Numbered from the stretch's first letter, positions 27,130-36,669 are shown. The stretch is DNA of 64,000 nucleotides from Candidatus Pristimantibacillus lignocellulolyticus (GCA_023639215.1 CP097899.1:69501-133500), one strand, 5' to 3'. Numbers and translations: made by a program. Notes: a model not told the origin generated them from the sequence alone.

Positions 27130-27441
27130 ATGGACTATACAATGATGTGCCCGAGGTATGAATCAGCTGCTGATTTATTAGGGAAGAAATGGACTGGTAG
27201 GATCATTCATGTTTTATTGGGCGGACCTAAACGTTTCAAAGATATAAAAGAACAAATACCAGAAATGAGCGACAAAATGCTTACAGACCGTATGAAGGAA
27301 TTAGAAGCTGTTGGTGTCGTTGTAAGAAATGTATATCCTGAAATGCCCGTGCGTATAGAATATGAATTGACTGAAAAAGGACGGGATCTTGAACCTGTCA
27401 TCTGCTCCATTCAAGAGTGGGCTGAGAAATGGATTGGCTAA
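27130..27441 (+). CDS. HxlR-family transcriptional regulator
   Basis: This is a 103-residue single-domain winged-helix DNA-binding protein. The family pattern is clear: CPRYESAADLLGKKWTGRII, GPKRFKDIKEQIPEMSDKML, RMKELEAVGVV, YELTEKGRDL. The cysteine at position 7 is at the place of the redox- or aldehyde-sensing cysteine in HypR/YodB relatives. ATG at 27130. Its targets are unknown; the neighbouring EamA exporter is a candidate. Confidence 0.9.
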   Translation: MDYTMMCPRYESAADLLGKKWTGRIIHVLLGGPKRFKDIKEQIPEMSDKMLTDRMKELEAVGVVVRNVYPEMPVRIEYELTEKGRDLEPVICSIQEWAEKWIG

Positions 27442-27443
27442 GC

Positions 27444-27498
27444 AAATAGAGCTGGATTAGCGGAATGAATCGTTCCCTAATCCAGCTCTATTTGTTTT
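27444..27498. terminator. Terminator of the HxlR gene, possibly bidirectional
   Basis: The arms AAATAGAGCTGGATTAG and CTAATCCAGCTCTATTT pair over 17 bp, with an inner GGAA/TTCC, followed by GTTTTAATT. On the minus strand it would close the transcript from the SLC13 gene after the repeats. Confidence 0.88.
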
Positions 27499-27574
27499 AA
27501 TTAGAATCTTAATGATCCTCAAACAAGTCGTAATATTTGTTCTTTAGCATTTCCATCACTTAATCCCCCGTGAT

Positions 27575-28031
27575 AACAAACAATTTTATCTATAAGGGCA
27601 GCTTCGACGTCGAATATGCTACGCCAGTGTTACCGCTTAATCACCCGTGGACGTTTTGAACTTCCATTCCAATAAGGTTCAAAACGTTCGAGGGTCAGTT
27701 CCAAGAAGATGCCCTTCAGCGTAAACGAGTAGCACAGCGTACGTTGTTGGTACGCGAGCACACGCAGGCTTTCGATGGAGGGCATCTTCGACGCCGAATA
27801 TGCTACGTCAGTGTTACCGCGTAATCACCCGTGGACGTCTTGAACTTCCATTCCAATAAGGTTCAAAACGTTCGCGGGTCAGTTCTAAGAAGATGCCCTT
27901 CAGCGTAAACGAGTAGCACAGCGTACGTTGTTGGTACGCGAGCACACGCAGGCTTTCGATGGAGGGCATCTTCGACGCCGAATATGCTACGTCAGTGTTA
28001 CCGCGTAATCACCCTCGGACGTTTTGAACTT
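27575..28031. repeat. Tandem nested-palindrome repeats after the SLC13 gene (about 2.5 units)
   Basis: One half unit (27575-27665) and two nearly identical A-type units have a period of 184 bp (the element GTTCAAAACG recurs at 27677 and 27861). Each shows an outer stem GTTCAAAACGT/ACGTTTTGAAC, a middle stem GAAGATGCCCTTC/GAGGGCATCTTC and an apical stem GCGTAC/GTACGC around GTTGTTG. The array starts right after the stop of the SLC13 gene on the minus strand. No gene is seen. Confidence 0.92.
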
Positions 28032-28035
28032 CATC

Positions 28036-29904
28036 TCAGAAAGGGTAGACTAGTGGTAAAGTTAGGACCATTACAACCCCCAGTAAAATCTGTGCAGGTA
28101 ATCCTACTTTGACATAATCCATAAACTTGTATTTCCCAACTCCCATCACCAGTGCGTTAGGTGGTGTTGAGAACGGTACGGCAAAGCACATACTCGCACC
28201 AATCGATACAGCTAACATAAATGGAACTGGATTAACATCCAGAGCTATTGCTGCAGATAAAGCAATAGGTGCAAATAGCACTGCACAAGCAGTATTACTT
28301 ACAAATAACGTCATCAAAGAAGTTGCAAAATACACACCAGCAAGCAATACTAACGGTCCATATCCCCCTAGCCCAATAACTAGCTTCTCAGATAATAGTG
28401 CAGCTGCCCCAGTCTTCTCGATTGCTGTAGACATAGGTATCATCGCTCCAATGAGTACAATACTCTCCCAATTTACCGTTTTGTAAGCTGATTCCATATT
28501 CGGTAAACATCCTGTAACAACCATCATAATTGCGGCGACCATCACACATACGACTGCGGGTACAACATTAACAATCATCCCTACAATCATTAGTACCATA
28601 ATTAATGCAGCAATAGGAGCTTTATGAAGCAATGGTATACTCGCAGCTGCCTTTGCAGGTTGTCCAACCACTACAACATCCTCATGTTCTAACGATAATC
28701 GAGCAATGTGTTTCCATTCTCCTTGAATGAGAATCGCATCTCCAGACTTAATCTTCTCTTCTTTCAATTCATTCAACACATAAGTTCCTTTACGTTGAAT
28801 ACCAAGAATATTAACATTGTAATTCTCACGAAAACCTGAATGCTTTACTAATTGATTAATATGACGGGAATTAGACGGAATAAGGATCTCGGCAATGCCA
28901 ATTTCAGGCGTAGTTAACTCTTCAAGTGTAGCAGAATAATCTTTCTCTATAATCTCATCACTAATCATAGAGAGTTTCTGATGTTTAGCAAATTGTTCAA
29001 TATCTTCATAATTACCTGTAACATATATAATATCTCTAGGATGAAGTCTTGTCTCTGGTCCAGCGATTTCTTGATTAATTGTTTTGAAAAATGGATTTTT
29101 ATGAGATTGACGTCTTCTAACCTCATTAATATGTACGCGATATAAACTTGCTAAAGATAGTTCTTTCAATGTTTTCTCAAGCATTGGTGAACCTTCATTC
29201 ACTTGGATCCGATATAAATTTTGCGCTAACCTATATTGCTGCGCTAGTTCATCTAATGACCGCTCTTTTTTCCTTCTAGAATTGCTCTTATTTTTCCCTT
29301 TCAGCACAATTTTACTGAAAAAGATTATAAGTACTGTTCCTGCAACTAAACAGATTAGACCTGTAGGCGCAAAGCCAAAGAAGCTAATCCCTTTAAAACC
29401 TGCTTTTTCTAACGTTTCACTTACCACCATATTTGGAGGGCTCCCAATTAAAGTTAACATCCCTCCTAGACTACCTGAAAATGCCAATGGCATAAGTAAT
29501 CTTCTCGTACTCACTTGAGCTTGATTAGCTAGACTTATTACAATTGGGAGCATCACTGCAATTGTCCCTGTATTACTAATAAATGCACCTACAAAGGATG
29601 TGGATAGCATCACCGTAACAAGTAATCTCGTTTCATTCGTACCTGCCAAATTCAATAGTTTACTACTTACAATTTTGGCAAGACCCGTTTGAAAGATTGC
29701 TCCTCCTACTATAAATAAACCAATCATCATAATAACGACCGAACTTGCAAACCCAGCTAATGCTTCTCCTGTATCGAGAATATTAAGAATGACCAATAAA
29801 CTTAAAGCACTGACGGCCACAAGATCTGAACGAACTTTACCACTCACGAACATTATTGATGCTAATAATAATATTATTAAAGTTAAGATCATATCTATGT
29901 TCAA
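28036..29904 (-). CDS. SLC13/DASS-family permease with two TrkA-C (RCK_C) domains
   Basis: This membrane transporter of about 622 residues has two hydrophobic halves (residues about 5-200 and 420-620) flanking a cytoplasmic region (about 205-415) with two TrkA_C-like domains. The first lies around EGSPMLEKTLKELSL, the second around IPSNSRHINQLVKHSGFRENY. Helix motifs SNTGTIAVMLPI and GSPPNMVVSE, and SNTACAVLFAPI in the second half, are those of Na+/dicarboxylate or sulfate transporters. Start TTG at 29904, 8 bases after GGGGG; GTG at 29913 overlaps that site. A Fur box lies about 300 bases upstream. Substrate not known; citrate or another iron-chelating acid would fit the Fur site but is speculation. 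Confidence 0.85.
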   Translation of the reverse strand: MNIDMILTLIILLLASIMFVSGKVRSDLVAVSALSLLVILNILDTGEALAGFASSVVIMMIGLFIVGGAIFQTGLAKIVSSKLLNLAGTNETRLLVTVMLSTSFVGAFISNTGTIAVMLPIVISLANQAQVSTRRLLMPLAFSGSLGGMLTLIGSPPNMVVSETLEKAGFKGISFFGFAPTGLICLVAGTVLIIFFSKIVLKGKNKSNSRRKKERSLDELAQQYRLAQNLYRIQVNEGSPMLEKTLKELSLASLYRVHINEVRRRQSHKNPFFKTINQEIAGPETRLHPRDIIYVTGNYEDIEQFAKHQKLSMISDEIIEKDYSATLEELTTPEIGIAEILIPSNSRHINQLVKHSGFRENYNVNILGIQRKGTYVLNELKEEKIKSGDAILIQGEWKHIARLSLEHEDVVVVGQPAKAAASIPLLHKAPIAALIMVLMIVGMIVNVVPAVVCVMVAAIMMVVTGCLPNMESAYKTVNWESIVLIGAMIPMSTAIEKTGAAALLSEKLVIGLGGYGPLVLLAGVYFATSLMTLFVSNTACAVLFAPIALSAAIALDVNPVPFMLAVSIGASMCFAVPFSTPPNALVMGVGKYKFMDYVKVGLPAQILLGVVMVLTLPLVYPF

Positions 29905-29994
29905 ACTCGTCACCCCCTATCATGCTCTCCAATTATGTTATCACTCAAACTCTCATCTTTCTGTGACTTTCATTACAGCAGTATACTCAGCCCG

Positions 29995-30170
29995 AAGTTT
30001 TCTTCATTCACCATCAACTATAGCGGAGAGAACAATCGCTTGTAGAAAAGCGAAAGCGGTCGTTTTTGTTCTCGAATTTACACCTCAGTCTTATGACTAA
30101 ATCCGAGGACAACGGCGATTGGAGCAGCGATTAGTTCTCAGAGTGTTTACCGATCGCACCTAAGCATTGA
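29995..30170. repeat. Family 3 repeat and stem-loop in the leader of the SLC13 gene
   Basis: This stretch contains GATTGGAGCAGCGATTA, then GAGTGTTTACC, related to positions 20-110. It also holds a long-range dyad GAGAACA (30026) and TGTTCTC (30079). It lies in the 5' leader of the SLC13 gene if transcription starts at the Fur-box promoter. No gene is seen. Confidence 0.45.
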
Positions 30171-30196
30171 CAATGATGATAACATTCAGTAATATA

Positions 30197-30226
30197 AGAA
30201 TATCATTATTTGATAATGATTATCAA
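30197..30226 (-). promoter_or_regulatory. Promoter with a perfect 7-1-7 Fur box upstream of the SLC13 gene
   Basis: TGATAATGATTATCA (30211-30225) is an exact 7-1-7 Fur site, and further half-sites continue on both sides. On the minus strand it overlaps TTGATA (30226-30221), which with TATTCT (30202-30197) at 18 bases makes a plausible promoter. The leader before the SLC13 start would be about 285 bases. Confidence 0.75.
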
Positions 30227-30271
30227 TGATAATATAGGCTGATTAAAGTAAAATCTTAGTCAATGGGCAAC

Positions 30272-30306
30272 TAAAAAACGCCAGGACAGATTTCTATCCT
30301 GACGTT
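30272..30306 (-). terminator. Terminator of sdhCAB
   Basis: On the minus strand AACGTCAGGA pairs with TCCTGGCGTT (one G-U), followed by TTTTAG. It lies 44 bases after the sdhB stop. Confidence 0.88.
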
Positions 30307-30349
30307 TACTATCATTATATTAAAATTGATTGGGCTGTATATATACCAA

Positions 30350-31114
30350 TTACATACCAAGCCATTTTTTGAATAGTAACTTCGTTGTATCACGATTCAT
30401 TGCTGCAATTGATGTCGTAAGTGGAATTCCTTTCGGACATGAACGAACACAGTTCTGAGAGTTACCACAGCCTTCTATTCCGCCATCTTCCATTAGTGTC
30501 TCAAGTCTCTCATCTTTATTCATTGCACCGGTAGGATGTACATTGAAGAGGCGAACTTGTGATATAGCAGATGGTCCGATAAAGCTGTTACGATCATTCA
30601 CATTCGGGCATGCTTCAAGACATACGCCACAAGTCATGCACTTGGAAAGCTCATATGCCCATTGACGATCAGCTTCTGCCATGCGTGGACCAGGACCAAG
30701 ATCATAGGTTCCATCGATAGGAATCCATGCCTTAACTTTTTTCAGAGCAGAGAACATTCTTTCACGATTGATAACAAGGTCACGAATAACCGGGAAAGTA
30801 CGCATTGGCTCAAGCCTTACTGGCTGCTCTAATTGATCGATTAACGCACTACATGCTTGACGAGGCTTTCCGTTAATAACCATAGAACAAGCACCACATA
30901 CTTCTTCAAGACAGTTAGACTCCCAAATAACTGGTGTAGTGGTTTTACCTTCCGCAGTTACTGGGTTACGTTGAATTTCCATTAACGCACTAATTACATT
31001 CATATTAGGACGATAAGGAATCTTGAACGTTTCCGTATATGCAGCTGAGTCTGGTTTATCCTGACGAGAAATAATAAAGGTAACAGTTTTCGTAGCTACT
31101 GTAGTTTCAGCCAT
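30350..31114 (-). CDS. sdhB: Succinate dehydrogenase iron-sulfur subunit
   Basis: This subunit carries electrons from the flavin of SdhA to the menaquinone site. The 254-residue protein has the [2Fe-2S] motif CLEEVCGACSMVINGKPRQAC (read from about residue 68), the [4Fe-4S] motif CMTCGVCLEACPN and the [3Fe-4S] motif CGNSQNCVRSCPKG. It lies 2 bases after sdhA and is the last gene of sdhCAB. Confidence 0.97.
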   Translation of the reverse strand: MAETTVATKTVTFIISRQDKPDSAAYTETFKIPYRPNMNVISALMEIQRNPVTAEGKTTTPVIWESNCLEEVCGACSMVINGKPRQACSALIDQLEQPVRLEPMRTFPVIRDLVINRERMFSALKKVKAWIPIDGTYDLGPGPRMAEADRQWAYELSKCMTCGVCLEACPNVNDRNSFIGPSAISQVRLFNVHPTGAMNKDERLETLMEDGGIEGCGNSQNCVRSCPKGIPLTTSIAAMNRDTTKLLFKKWLGM

Positions 31115-31116
31115 TG

Positions 31117-32874
31117 TTATTCTCCTTTCTTCTTCCCTGCAGAATAATCACGAGTACGAGGTTTAATCAAGCTAACGTCAACGTCTTCATATGAAATTTT
31201 CGGACCTTCTGGAGTCCAATCTGCAATAGTCGTTTTCAAGAATTCTTCATCATTACGTTCTGTAAATTCAGGCTTGTAATGCGCACCACGAGATTCATTA
31301 CGTTGCAATGCACCTAATGTCATTGCCTCAGAAAGTTCAAGCATATTCCACAATTGACGAGTAAATGCGACACCTGCATTATTCCAATTGGCTGTATCGT
31401 TAATGTTAATATTGTTATAACGTTGTTTCAGTTCTTTAATCTTTTGAATAGTTTCTGCCAACTTGTCGTTGTAACGAACAACGGTCATGTTGTTAGTCAT
31501 CCATTCGCCAAGCTCTTTGTGGAGTACGTATGCATTTTCAGTACCCTTCATACCAAGAATACGATCATACTTCGCTTTTTGCTCACGAACAGCTTTATCA
31601 AACACTGTAGATGAAATATCTTCTGATGATTTCTTAAGACCTTTAATATATTCGACAGCTTTTGGCCCAGCAACCATACCACCGTAAATAGCTGATAATA
31701 GTGAATTAGCACCAAGACGATTAGCTCCATGATAATTGTAGTCACATTCGCCAGCTGCAAAAAGACCAGGAATATTCGTCATCTGATTATAATCTACCCA
31801 CATTCCACCCATTGAATAGTGGACTGCTGGGAAAATTTTCATTGGTATTTTACGAGGATCATCACCCATGAATTTCTCATAGATTTCAATGATACCACCA
31901 AGTTTAACATCAAGTTCCTTAGGATCTTTATGAGACAGATCAAGGTAAACCATGTTTTCACCGTTAATACCTAATTTGTCATCAACACATACGCTGAAGA
32001 TTTCACGAGTTGCGATATCACGAGGAACTAGATTACCATATGCAGGATATTTCTCCTCAAGGAAGTACCAAGGCTTACCGTCTTTGTAGGTCCAGATACG
32101 ACCACCTTCACCACGAGCAGATTCACTCATTAGACGAAGCTTATCATCACCTGGAATTGCAGTTGGGTGAATTTGAATGAACTCACCATTGGCATATTTC
32201 ACACCTTGTTGATATACCGCACTTGCAGCAGTACCTGTGTTAATAACGGAGTTCGTAGTTTTACCAAAGATAATACCAGGACCACCTGATGCAAGAATAA
32301 CTGCATCACCGCGCATCGTATGGATTTCCATCGAACGTAAATCTTGAACAGCTACACCACGACATACGCCGTCATCATCAATAACGGAACCAAGGAATTC
32401 CCAATGCTCATATTTCGTAACTAGTCCCGCTGCTTCCCAGCGACGAACTTGCTCATCTAGTGCATATAACAGTTGTTGACCAGTCGTAGCACCTGCAAAT
32501 GCAGTACGGTGATATTGTGTTCCACCGAAACGACGGAAATCTAACAAACCTTCTGATGTACGACTGAACATTACGCCCATACGGTCCATCAAATGGATAA
32601 TGCCAGGTGCAGCTTCACACATTGCTTTAACTGGTGGTTGATTTGCTAAGAAGTCACCGCCATATACGGTATCATCAAAATGCTCCCAAGGAGAATCGCC
32701 TTCACCTTTTGTATTTACAGCGCCGTTAATACCACCTTGAGCACATACGGAATGTGAACGTTTAACGGGAACGATTGAGAATAGATCGACATGTGTGCCT
32801 GCCTCAGCGGCTTTAATTGTGGCCATTAGACCAGCAAGACCGCCACCAACGACAATAATTTTATTTTTAGCCAT
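31117..32874 (-). CDS. sdhA: Succinate dehydrogenase flavoprotein subunit
   Basis: This is the catalytic subunit, oxidising succinate to fumarate. The 585-residue protein shows the FAD-binding start IIVVGGGLAGLMA, the flavin-attachment region RSHSVCAQGGING with the histidine that binds FAD covalently, the active-site RGEGGRIW and the C-terminal family part NESRGAHYKPEF. It is 23 bases after sdhC. Full length. Confidence 0.98.
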   Translation of the reverse strand: MAKNKIIVVGGGLAGLMATIKAAEAGTHVDLFSIVPVKRSHSVCAQGGINGAVNTKGEGDSPWEHFDDTVYGGDFLANQPPVKAMCEAAPGIIHLMDRMGVMFSRTSEGLLDFRRFGGTQYHRTAFAGATTGQQLLYALDEQVRRWEAAGLVTKYEHWEFLGSVIDDDGVCRGVAVQDLRSMEIHTMRGDAVILASGGPGIIFGKTTNSVINTGTAASAVYQQGVKYANGEFIQIHPTAIPGDDKLRLMSESARGEGGRIWTYKDGKPWYFLEEKYPAYGNLVPRDIATREIFSVCVDDKLGINGENMVYLDLSHKDPKELDVKLGGIIEIYEKFMGDDPRKIPMKIFPAVHYSMGGMWVDYNQMTNIPGLFAAGECDYNYHGANRLGANSLLSAIYGGMVAGPKAVEYIKGLKKSSEDISSTVFDKAVREQKAKYDRILGMKGTENAYVLHKELGEWMTNNMTVVRYNDKLAETIQKIKELKQRYNNININDTANWNNAGVAFTRQLWNMLELSEAMTLGALQRNESRGAHYKPEFTERNDEEFLKTTIADWTPEGPKISYEDVDVSLIKPRTRDYSAGKKKGE

Positions 32875-32897
32875 TACGATTCGCTCCTTGATCTATA

Positions 32898-33569
32898 CTA
32901 AAGAATTGAGCGCACTGCCATATAGGCATCTGCCACTTCTTTGAATTCGTCACCTCTGAAAGCAACAAGAGATAAGATGAACAACGCCGAGATAATTACA
33001 AAAATACCGATACAGATTTTTGAAGAAATACGTTGAGCTCTTTCACCAACCGTAATTCCCCAGCTAATAAGAAATGCCCAGAAACCATTTGCAAAGTGGA
33101 ACGATGCTGCAAGCACACCAACTACGTATAGTACGAACATAAGTGGACTTGATGCGATGTGATTCATTGTTGATCCAAGTTCCTCATGTGAAATTTGCCC
33201 AAGGTATACCTGGAAACGTGTTTGATACACATGCCAGAATACGAATACGAAAGTAATTACCCCAGTAATACGCTGAGCTGTAAATGCCCAATTTCGTCCG
33301 TACTTAAAACGTCCTAGATTAGAGTTTGACTGATAAGCTACGTACAAACCATATATTCCATGGAATAATAGTGGAATATAAATCAATATAAACTCAAGTA
33401 CAGGTAATAATGGTAAACTGTTAATCAAATTTACCCCTTTTTGAAATCCTTCTGGTCCTCGCTCAAAAGCTTGGTAATTCGTTAAAGCATGCACGACGAA
33501 AAATCCGCCTAGTGGAATAATCCCTAGTAGTGAGTGCAGCTTACGAGAGAAATAGCTATTTCCCTTCAT
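32898..33569 (-). CDS. sdhC: Succinate dehydrogenase cytochrome b558 subunit
   Basis: This is the membrane anchor of complex II. The 223-residue protein has five hydrophobic helices and the conserved histidines of the di-heme B. subtilis type (RKLHSLLG, FFVVHALTN, FHGIYGLYV, FWHVYQTR, FHFANGFWAF). It is the first gene of sdhCAB. The 274-base region to the divergent LysR gene holds the promoters and a GTAAGTGCTTAC palindrome at 33593-33604. Confidence 0.95.
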   Translation of the reverse strand: MKGNSYFSRKLHSLLGIIPLGGFFVVHALTNYQAFERGPEGFQKGVNLINSLPLLPVLEFILIYIPLLFHGIYGLYVAYQSNSNLGRFKYGRNWAFTAQRITGVITFVFVFWHVYQTRFQVYLGQISHEELGSTMNHIASSPLMFVLYVVGVLAASFHFANGFWAFLISWGITVGERAQRISSKICIGIFVIISALFILSLVAFRGDEFKEVADAYMAVRSIL

Positions 33570-33753
33570 CTCTTTGTTTCTCCTCTCAAACTGTAAGTGC
33601 TTACTTATCCAATTAAATCAACCCACATTTTACCTTACCCATATGTGCTAGTCAATCAATCACCTATAGGTATAGCAAATTATGACACATTTTAGCCATA
33701 GTTTTATCCTACTCTTTTTTCGCTTATAATGGAATTGCATATTTATTATTAAT

Positions 33754-33776
33754 GCTTATAACTAATTTGCATAAGC
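33754..33776. promoter_or_regulatory. LysR-type operator candidate between sdhC and the LysR gene
   Basis: GCTTAT-N11-ATAAGC is a dyad in the classic T-N11-A LysR format. A related CGCTTATAAT lies at 33720-33729. It is 68 bases upstream of the LysR start and 185 bases from sdhC, so it could serve autoregulation and/or sdh control. Confidence 0.5.
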
Positions 33777-33843
33777 GTACCAATTCATCTATACTTTCAC
33801 TATAGGAAGCTTATATTTAAGTCTATCTTTGGAGGACATTATC

Positions 33844-34740
33844 ATGGATGAAGCTTTATATATTTTCAAACGTATCGTAGAGCACTCTAGTATGAACAAA
33901 GCTGCTCATTCACTTAATCTATCTCAACCAGCGTTATCACGTAAAATATCAAAGTTAGAGCATGAGATCGGAGCTCCTCTATTTCGTCGTATCGGAAAAA
34001 GACTTGAGCTTACACGTATTGGACAGCTTACTTTTGAATATGCTATTGAACAAGAACGGCTCTATCTCAAATATTTGAAAACAGTTGCGGAATTCAAAGA
34101 AACTGGTAGAAGCTCCATTACGATTGGTGCAAGTTTGACGACATTACAAACGACTTTACCAGATCTCATTACTTTACTACGTGAATCTCATCCTGAGATT
34201 GATATTAAAGCGATTACCGGAAAAACCCATGAAATCGTAAGCTTTGTGAAGGAACATAAAGTTGATATTGCTGTCATTGCTTCACATTTAGATGATTCCT
34301 ATGTACAATGCACTCCGTTGTTCGATGATCATCTTATTCTTGTCATGCCTCGTTCATTAATGCTCCAAGAAGCAAAGCAATTGGACGTCCATGATCTGAA
34401 TAATATTCCGATGATCCTATTTTCCAAAGGAACTTGGTATCGATTATTAACTGATGAATTATTCGAAGCTTATCAATTAACGCCCGAAATTAGAATGGAA
34501 ATCGATTCTTTCGAAGCGATATTACGTTTGCTTCATACCTTTAGAGCAGGAGCACTGCTTCCGAAGTCATATTTGCGCCCTCAATTAATTGATGATAATG
34601 ATCTTGATATTTATCCCATTCCACAATTAGAAGGAACTAAGCGGACGACATCATTAATTCATGCAGATCCTAATACATTAGATGTAGCGGTGCGAAATTG
34701 TATTCAAGACATTGCAACTTTTTATCATCGACAAGCGTAA
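33844..34740 (+). CDS. LysR-family transcriptional regulator, divergent to sdhCAB
   Basis: The 298-residue protein has an N-terminal HTH (HSLNLSQPALSRKISKLEHE, about residues 19-38) and a substrate-binding domain from about residue 85 (SSITIGASLTTLQTTLPDL). ATG at 33844 is 9 bases after GGAGG; the TTG at 33829 overlaps the ribosome site. Placement next to sdh recalls the LysR regulators of the citric acid cycle (CcpC in B. subtilis), but identity with CcpC cannot be shown here. Confidence 0.87.
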   Translation: MDEALYIFKRIVEHSSMNKAAHSLNLSQPALSRKISKLEHEIGAPLFRRIGKRLELTRIGQLTFEYAIEQERLYLKYLKTVAEFKETGRSSITIGASLTTLQTTLPDLITLLRESHPEIDIKAITGKTHEIVSFVKEHKVDIAVIASHLDDSYVQCTPLFDDHLILVMPRSLMLQEAKQLDVHDLNNIPMILFSKGTWYRLLTDELFEAYQLTPEIRMEIDSFEAILRLLHTFRAGALLPKSYLRPQLIDDNDLDIYPIPQLEGTKRTTSLIHADPNTLDVAVRNCIQDIATFYHRQA

Positions 34741-34829
34741 TAAGCATATGACTTTAATGGAATATATTGTATACAATATAACCAACAAACACGGTATAAT
34801 TAATACACAATAATTTGAAGAGGTGAATT

Positions 34830-36500
34830 ATGATCAACCAGATTACACCAAAAACATGGAAGTTAATGAGTATTTTAGCTACGATTTCACTCATTGTTTT
34901 CATTTTATTACAGCTACTTCCTAGTTTAAACGCATCAGCAACATCGACATCAAGTAGCAAACCTATTTCTAATGATAAAGCGATTGAAATAGCATCAGCA
35001 TTTGCTGAGCAACATACTGGCTTTAATGTTGAGCAGGCAGAAGCATACCATCAAGCTAATAAAGCTTATACAGGCTACATAATGAAAGAACAATTACAAA
35101 AGATTCATGAAGAAAAATTCGAAAAGATCGTACCGTTCGATCAATACCAAGTCAATGTTCGCTTTGATTCAGGTGAAGGTAATGGATACGTAATTATGAG
35201 CCTATTTACTGGTCAAATTACCGGTTGGAATTTTTCTATTACTGGAACTGAAGCAGATGAGGCAACTACTTTAACAGCACTAAAACAAGAAATTACAGAG
35301 CAAAATTTCCCTTTGAATGACGAGACACATTTCGATATGTATGAAGCAGTTAGTCAACCAAGTTGGGCTTCGATTACAGATTCATCAAAGCACTCTATCG
35401 GTTGGTATGTATCTAATGATGAACAATTTATCGGGGATGCTATTCTACAAATAGATACTGTTGTATTGGAAACGAGTGAAGGAACTATTGTAAGTAGATA
35501 CATTCCTGACTTCATTATTCCAGATGAATACACTGCCTATACTAAAAAACAAGATTTCTTTGCTGGCATATGGACTTTCGGAGTATATATGGGCTTTACA
35601 TTTATCTTCGGAGTTCTGGCAATTATTTATGCAATATTATATCGCCGCCATACTTCTTTCAAATATGGTGCGTGGTTGACAGCAATCAGCACATTAATTT
35701 CTCTACTTGTTAACTTCGGATTTTTGAAAAGTCAACTCGGATTAGAGTCTAATACCATTATGGAAAATGGATTAGCTAATATCTTTATGCTTGGAGTTGT
35801 CATTGTTTCGGTTATCTTTGGTGCCGTCGGAGTATATTTCTCTTTCATTGCTGGTGATGGTCTCTGGAAAGCTCAAGGCTTCCGACTATGGCCACGATTC
35901 CGTGATCAAGGTTACGGGCATTACATTTGGGATATGATGAAAATGTCTTACTTGCTTGCGATAATATTGCTAGGCATTCAAAATGTTATCTACCTATTAC
36001 TGACTACTTTACTTGGTACATGGTCAGCAAATGATGCCTCACAATCATTCTTAAACTTTGAATATACTTGGTTATATCCTGCAGTAGCATGGATGGCAGC
36101 GATAACGGAAGAAGTAATATATCGTTACTTCGGAGTTGGTATTTTCCGTCGTTGGTTCAAAAATACATGGTTAGCAGCAATAATTCCTTCCATTGTATGG
36201 GCAGCAGGACATACAATGTATCCACTTTACCCAGCAAGCACTCGAATTTTAGAGCTAATAATTGTCGGAATGCTATTCACATTTATTATGGTGAAATTCG
36301 GCTTTATCGCAGCAATGTTCACTCATGCGATATTCAATACGATACTTATGAGTATGCAACTTGTTATGTATGGAGGTACAGTTGATCTTATCTCTTCTAT
36401 CGTATTCATTATTCTACCGTTCTTTATTGCTTATGTTATTAAGTTACTTCATAACAAATTTAATAAAGGTTCAAATAGCTCGCTTGTCAGTGCCAAATAG
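34830..36500 (+). CDS. CPBP-family intramembrane glutamic endopeptidase
   Basis: The 556-residue membrane protein has an N-terminal helix (residues about 13-30), a large extracytoplasmic region (about 35-230) with possible repeated PepSY-like parts, then several helices. The C-terminal CPBP domain has the three motifs EEVIYRYF, the histidine in IVWAAGHTMY and HAIFNT, as in Rce1/Abi proteases. ATG with GAGGTG upstream. The last ~11 residues (KGSNSSLVSAK) and the stop are encoded by a dispersed repeat. Substrate unknown. Confidence 0.85.
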   Translation: MINQITPKTWKLMSILATISLIVFILLQLLPSLNASATSTSSSKPISNDKAIEIASAFAEQHTGFNVEQAEAYHQANKAYTGYIMKEQLQKIHEEKFEKIVPFDQYQVNVRFDSGEGNGYVIMSLFTGQITGWNFSITGTEADEATTLTALKQEITEQNFPLNDETHFDMYEAVSQPSWASITDSSKHSIGWYVSNDEQFIGDAILQIDTVVLETSEGTIVSRYIPDFIIPDEYTAYTKKQDFFAGIWTFGVYMGFTFIFGVLAIIYAILYRRHTSFKYGAWLTAISTLISLLVNFGFLKSQLGLESNTIMENGLANIFMLGVVIVSVIFGAVGVYFSFIAGDGLWKAQGFRLWPRFRDQGYGHYIWDMMKMSYLLAIILLGIQNVIYLLLTTLLGTWSANDASQSFLNFEYTWLYPAVAWMAAITEEVIYRYFGVGIFRRWFKNTWLAAIIPSIVWAAGHTMYPLYPASTRILELIIVGMLFTFIMVKFGFIAAMFTHAIFNTILMSMQLVMYGGTVDLISSIVFIILPFFIAYVIKLLHNKFNKGSNSSLVSAK

Positions 36501-36645
36501 ATGTCATGAAGCTAGGGAAGTGAGGAACGCAGTGTACGCTATTGGTACATGAGTACCACAACAACCGATGAATGGCAGATATGCCGTCGGATAAGCTACG
36601 TCAGCGACACATCGCAATCACAGGCGTGTTATTTAACCTTCCACT
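36468..36645. repeat. Nested-palindrome repeat between the CPBP gene and uvrC
   Basis: One A-type unit runs from AAGGTTCAAATAGCTC to GTTATTTAACCTTCC, degenerate at the outer stem. The apical stem is GTGTAC/GTACAT (one G-U) with loop GCTATTG. It overlaps the last 33 bases of the CPBP gene and ends 24 bases before the uvrC stop. Confidence 0.8.
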
Positions 36646-36669
36646 AAAAGAAGGACACTACAGGACCAC

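Noticed and set aside
27575..28031. Tandem repeats as a possible CRISPR array
   Set aside because: The units are 184 bp, almost identical throughout, have no unique spacers and no cas genes; they are nested palindromes.
30211..30306. A + strand Fur-regulated small RNA ending at the stem at 30277-30306
   Set aside because: On the + strand the stem is followed by TTACTATC rather than a T run; on the minus strand it is a good sdhB terminator.
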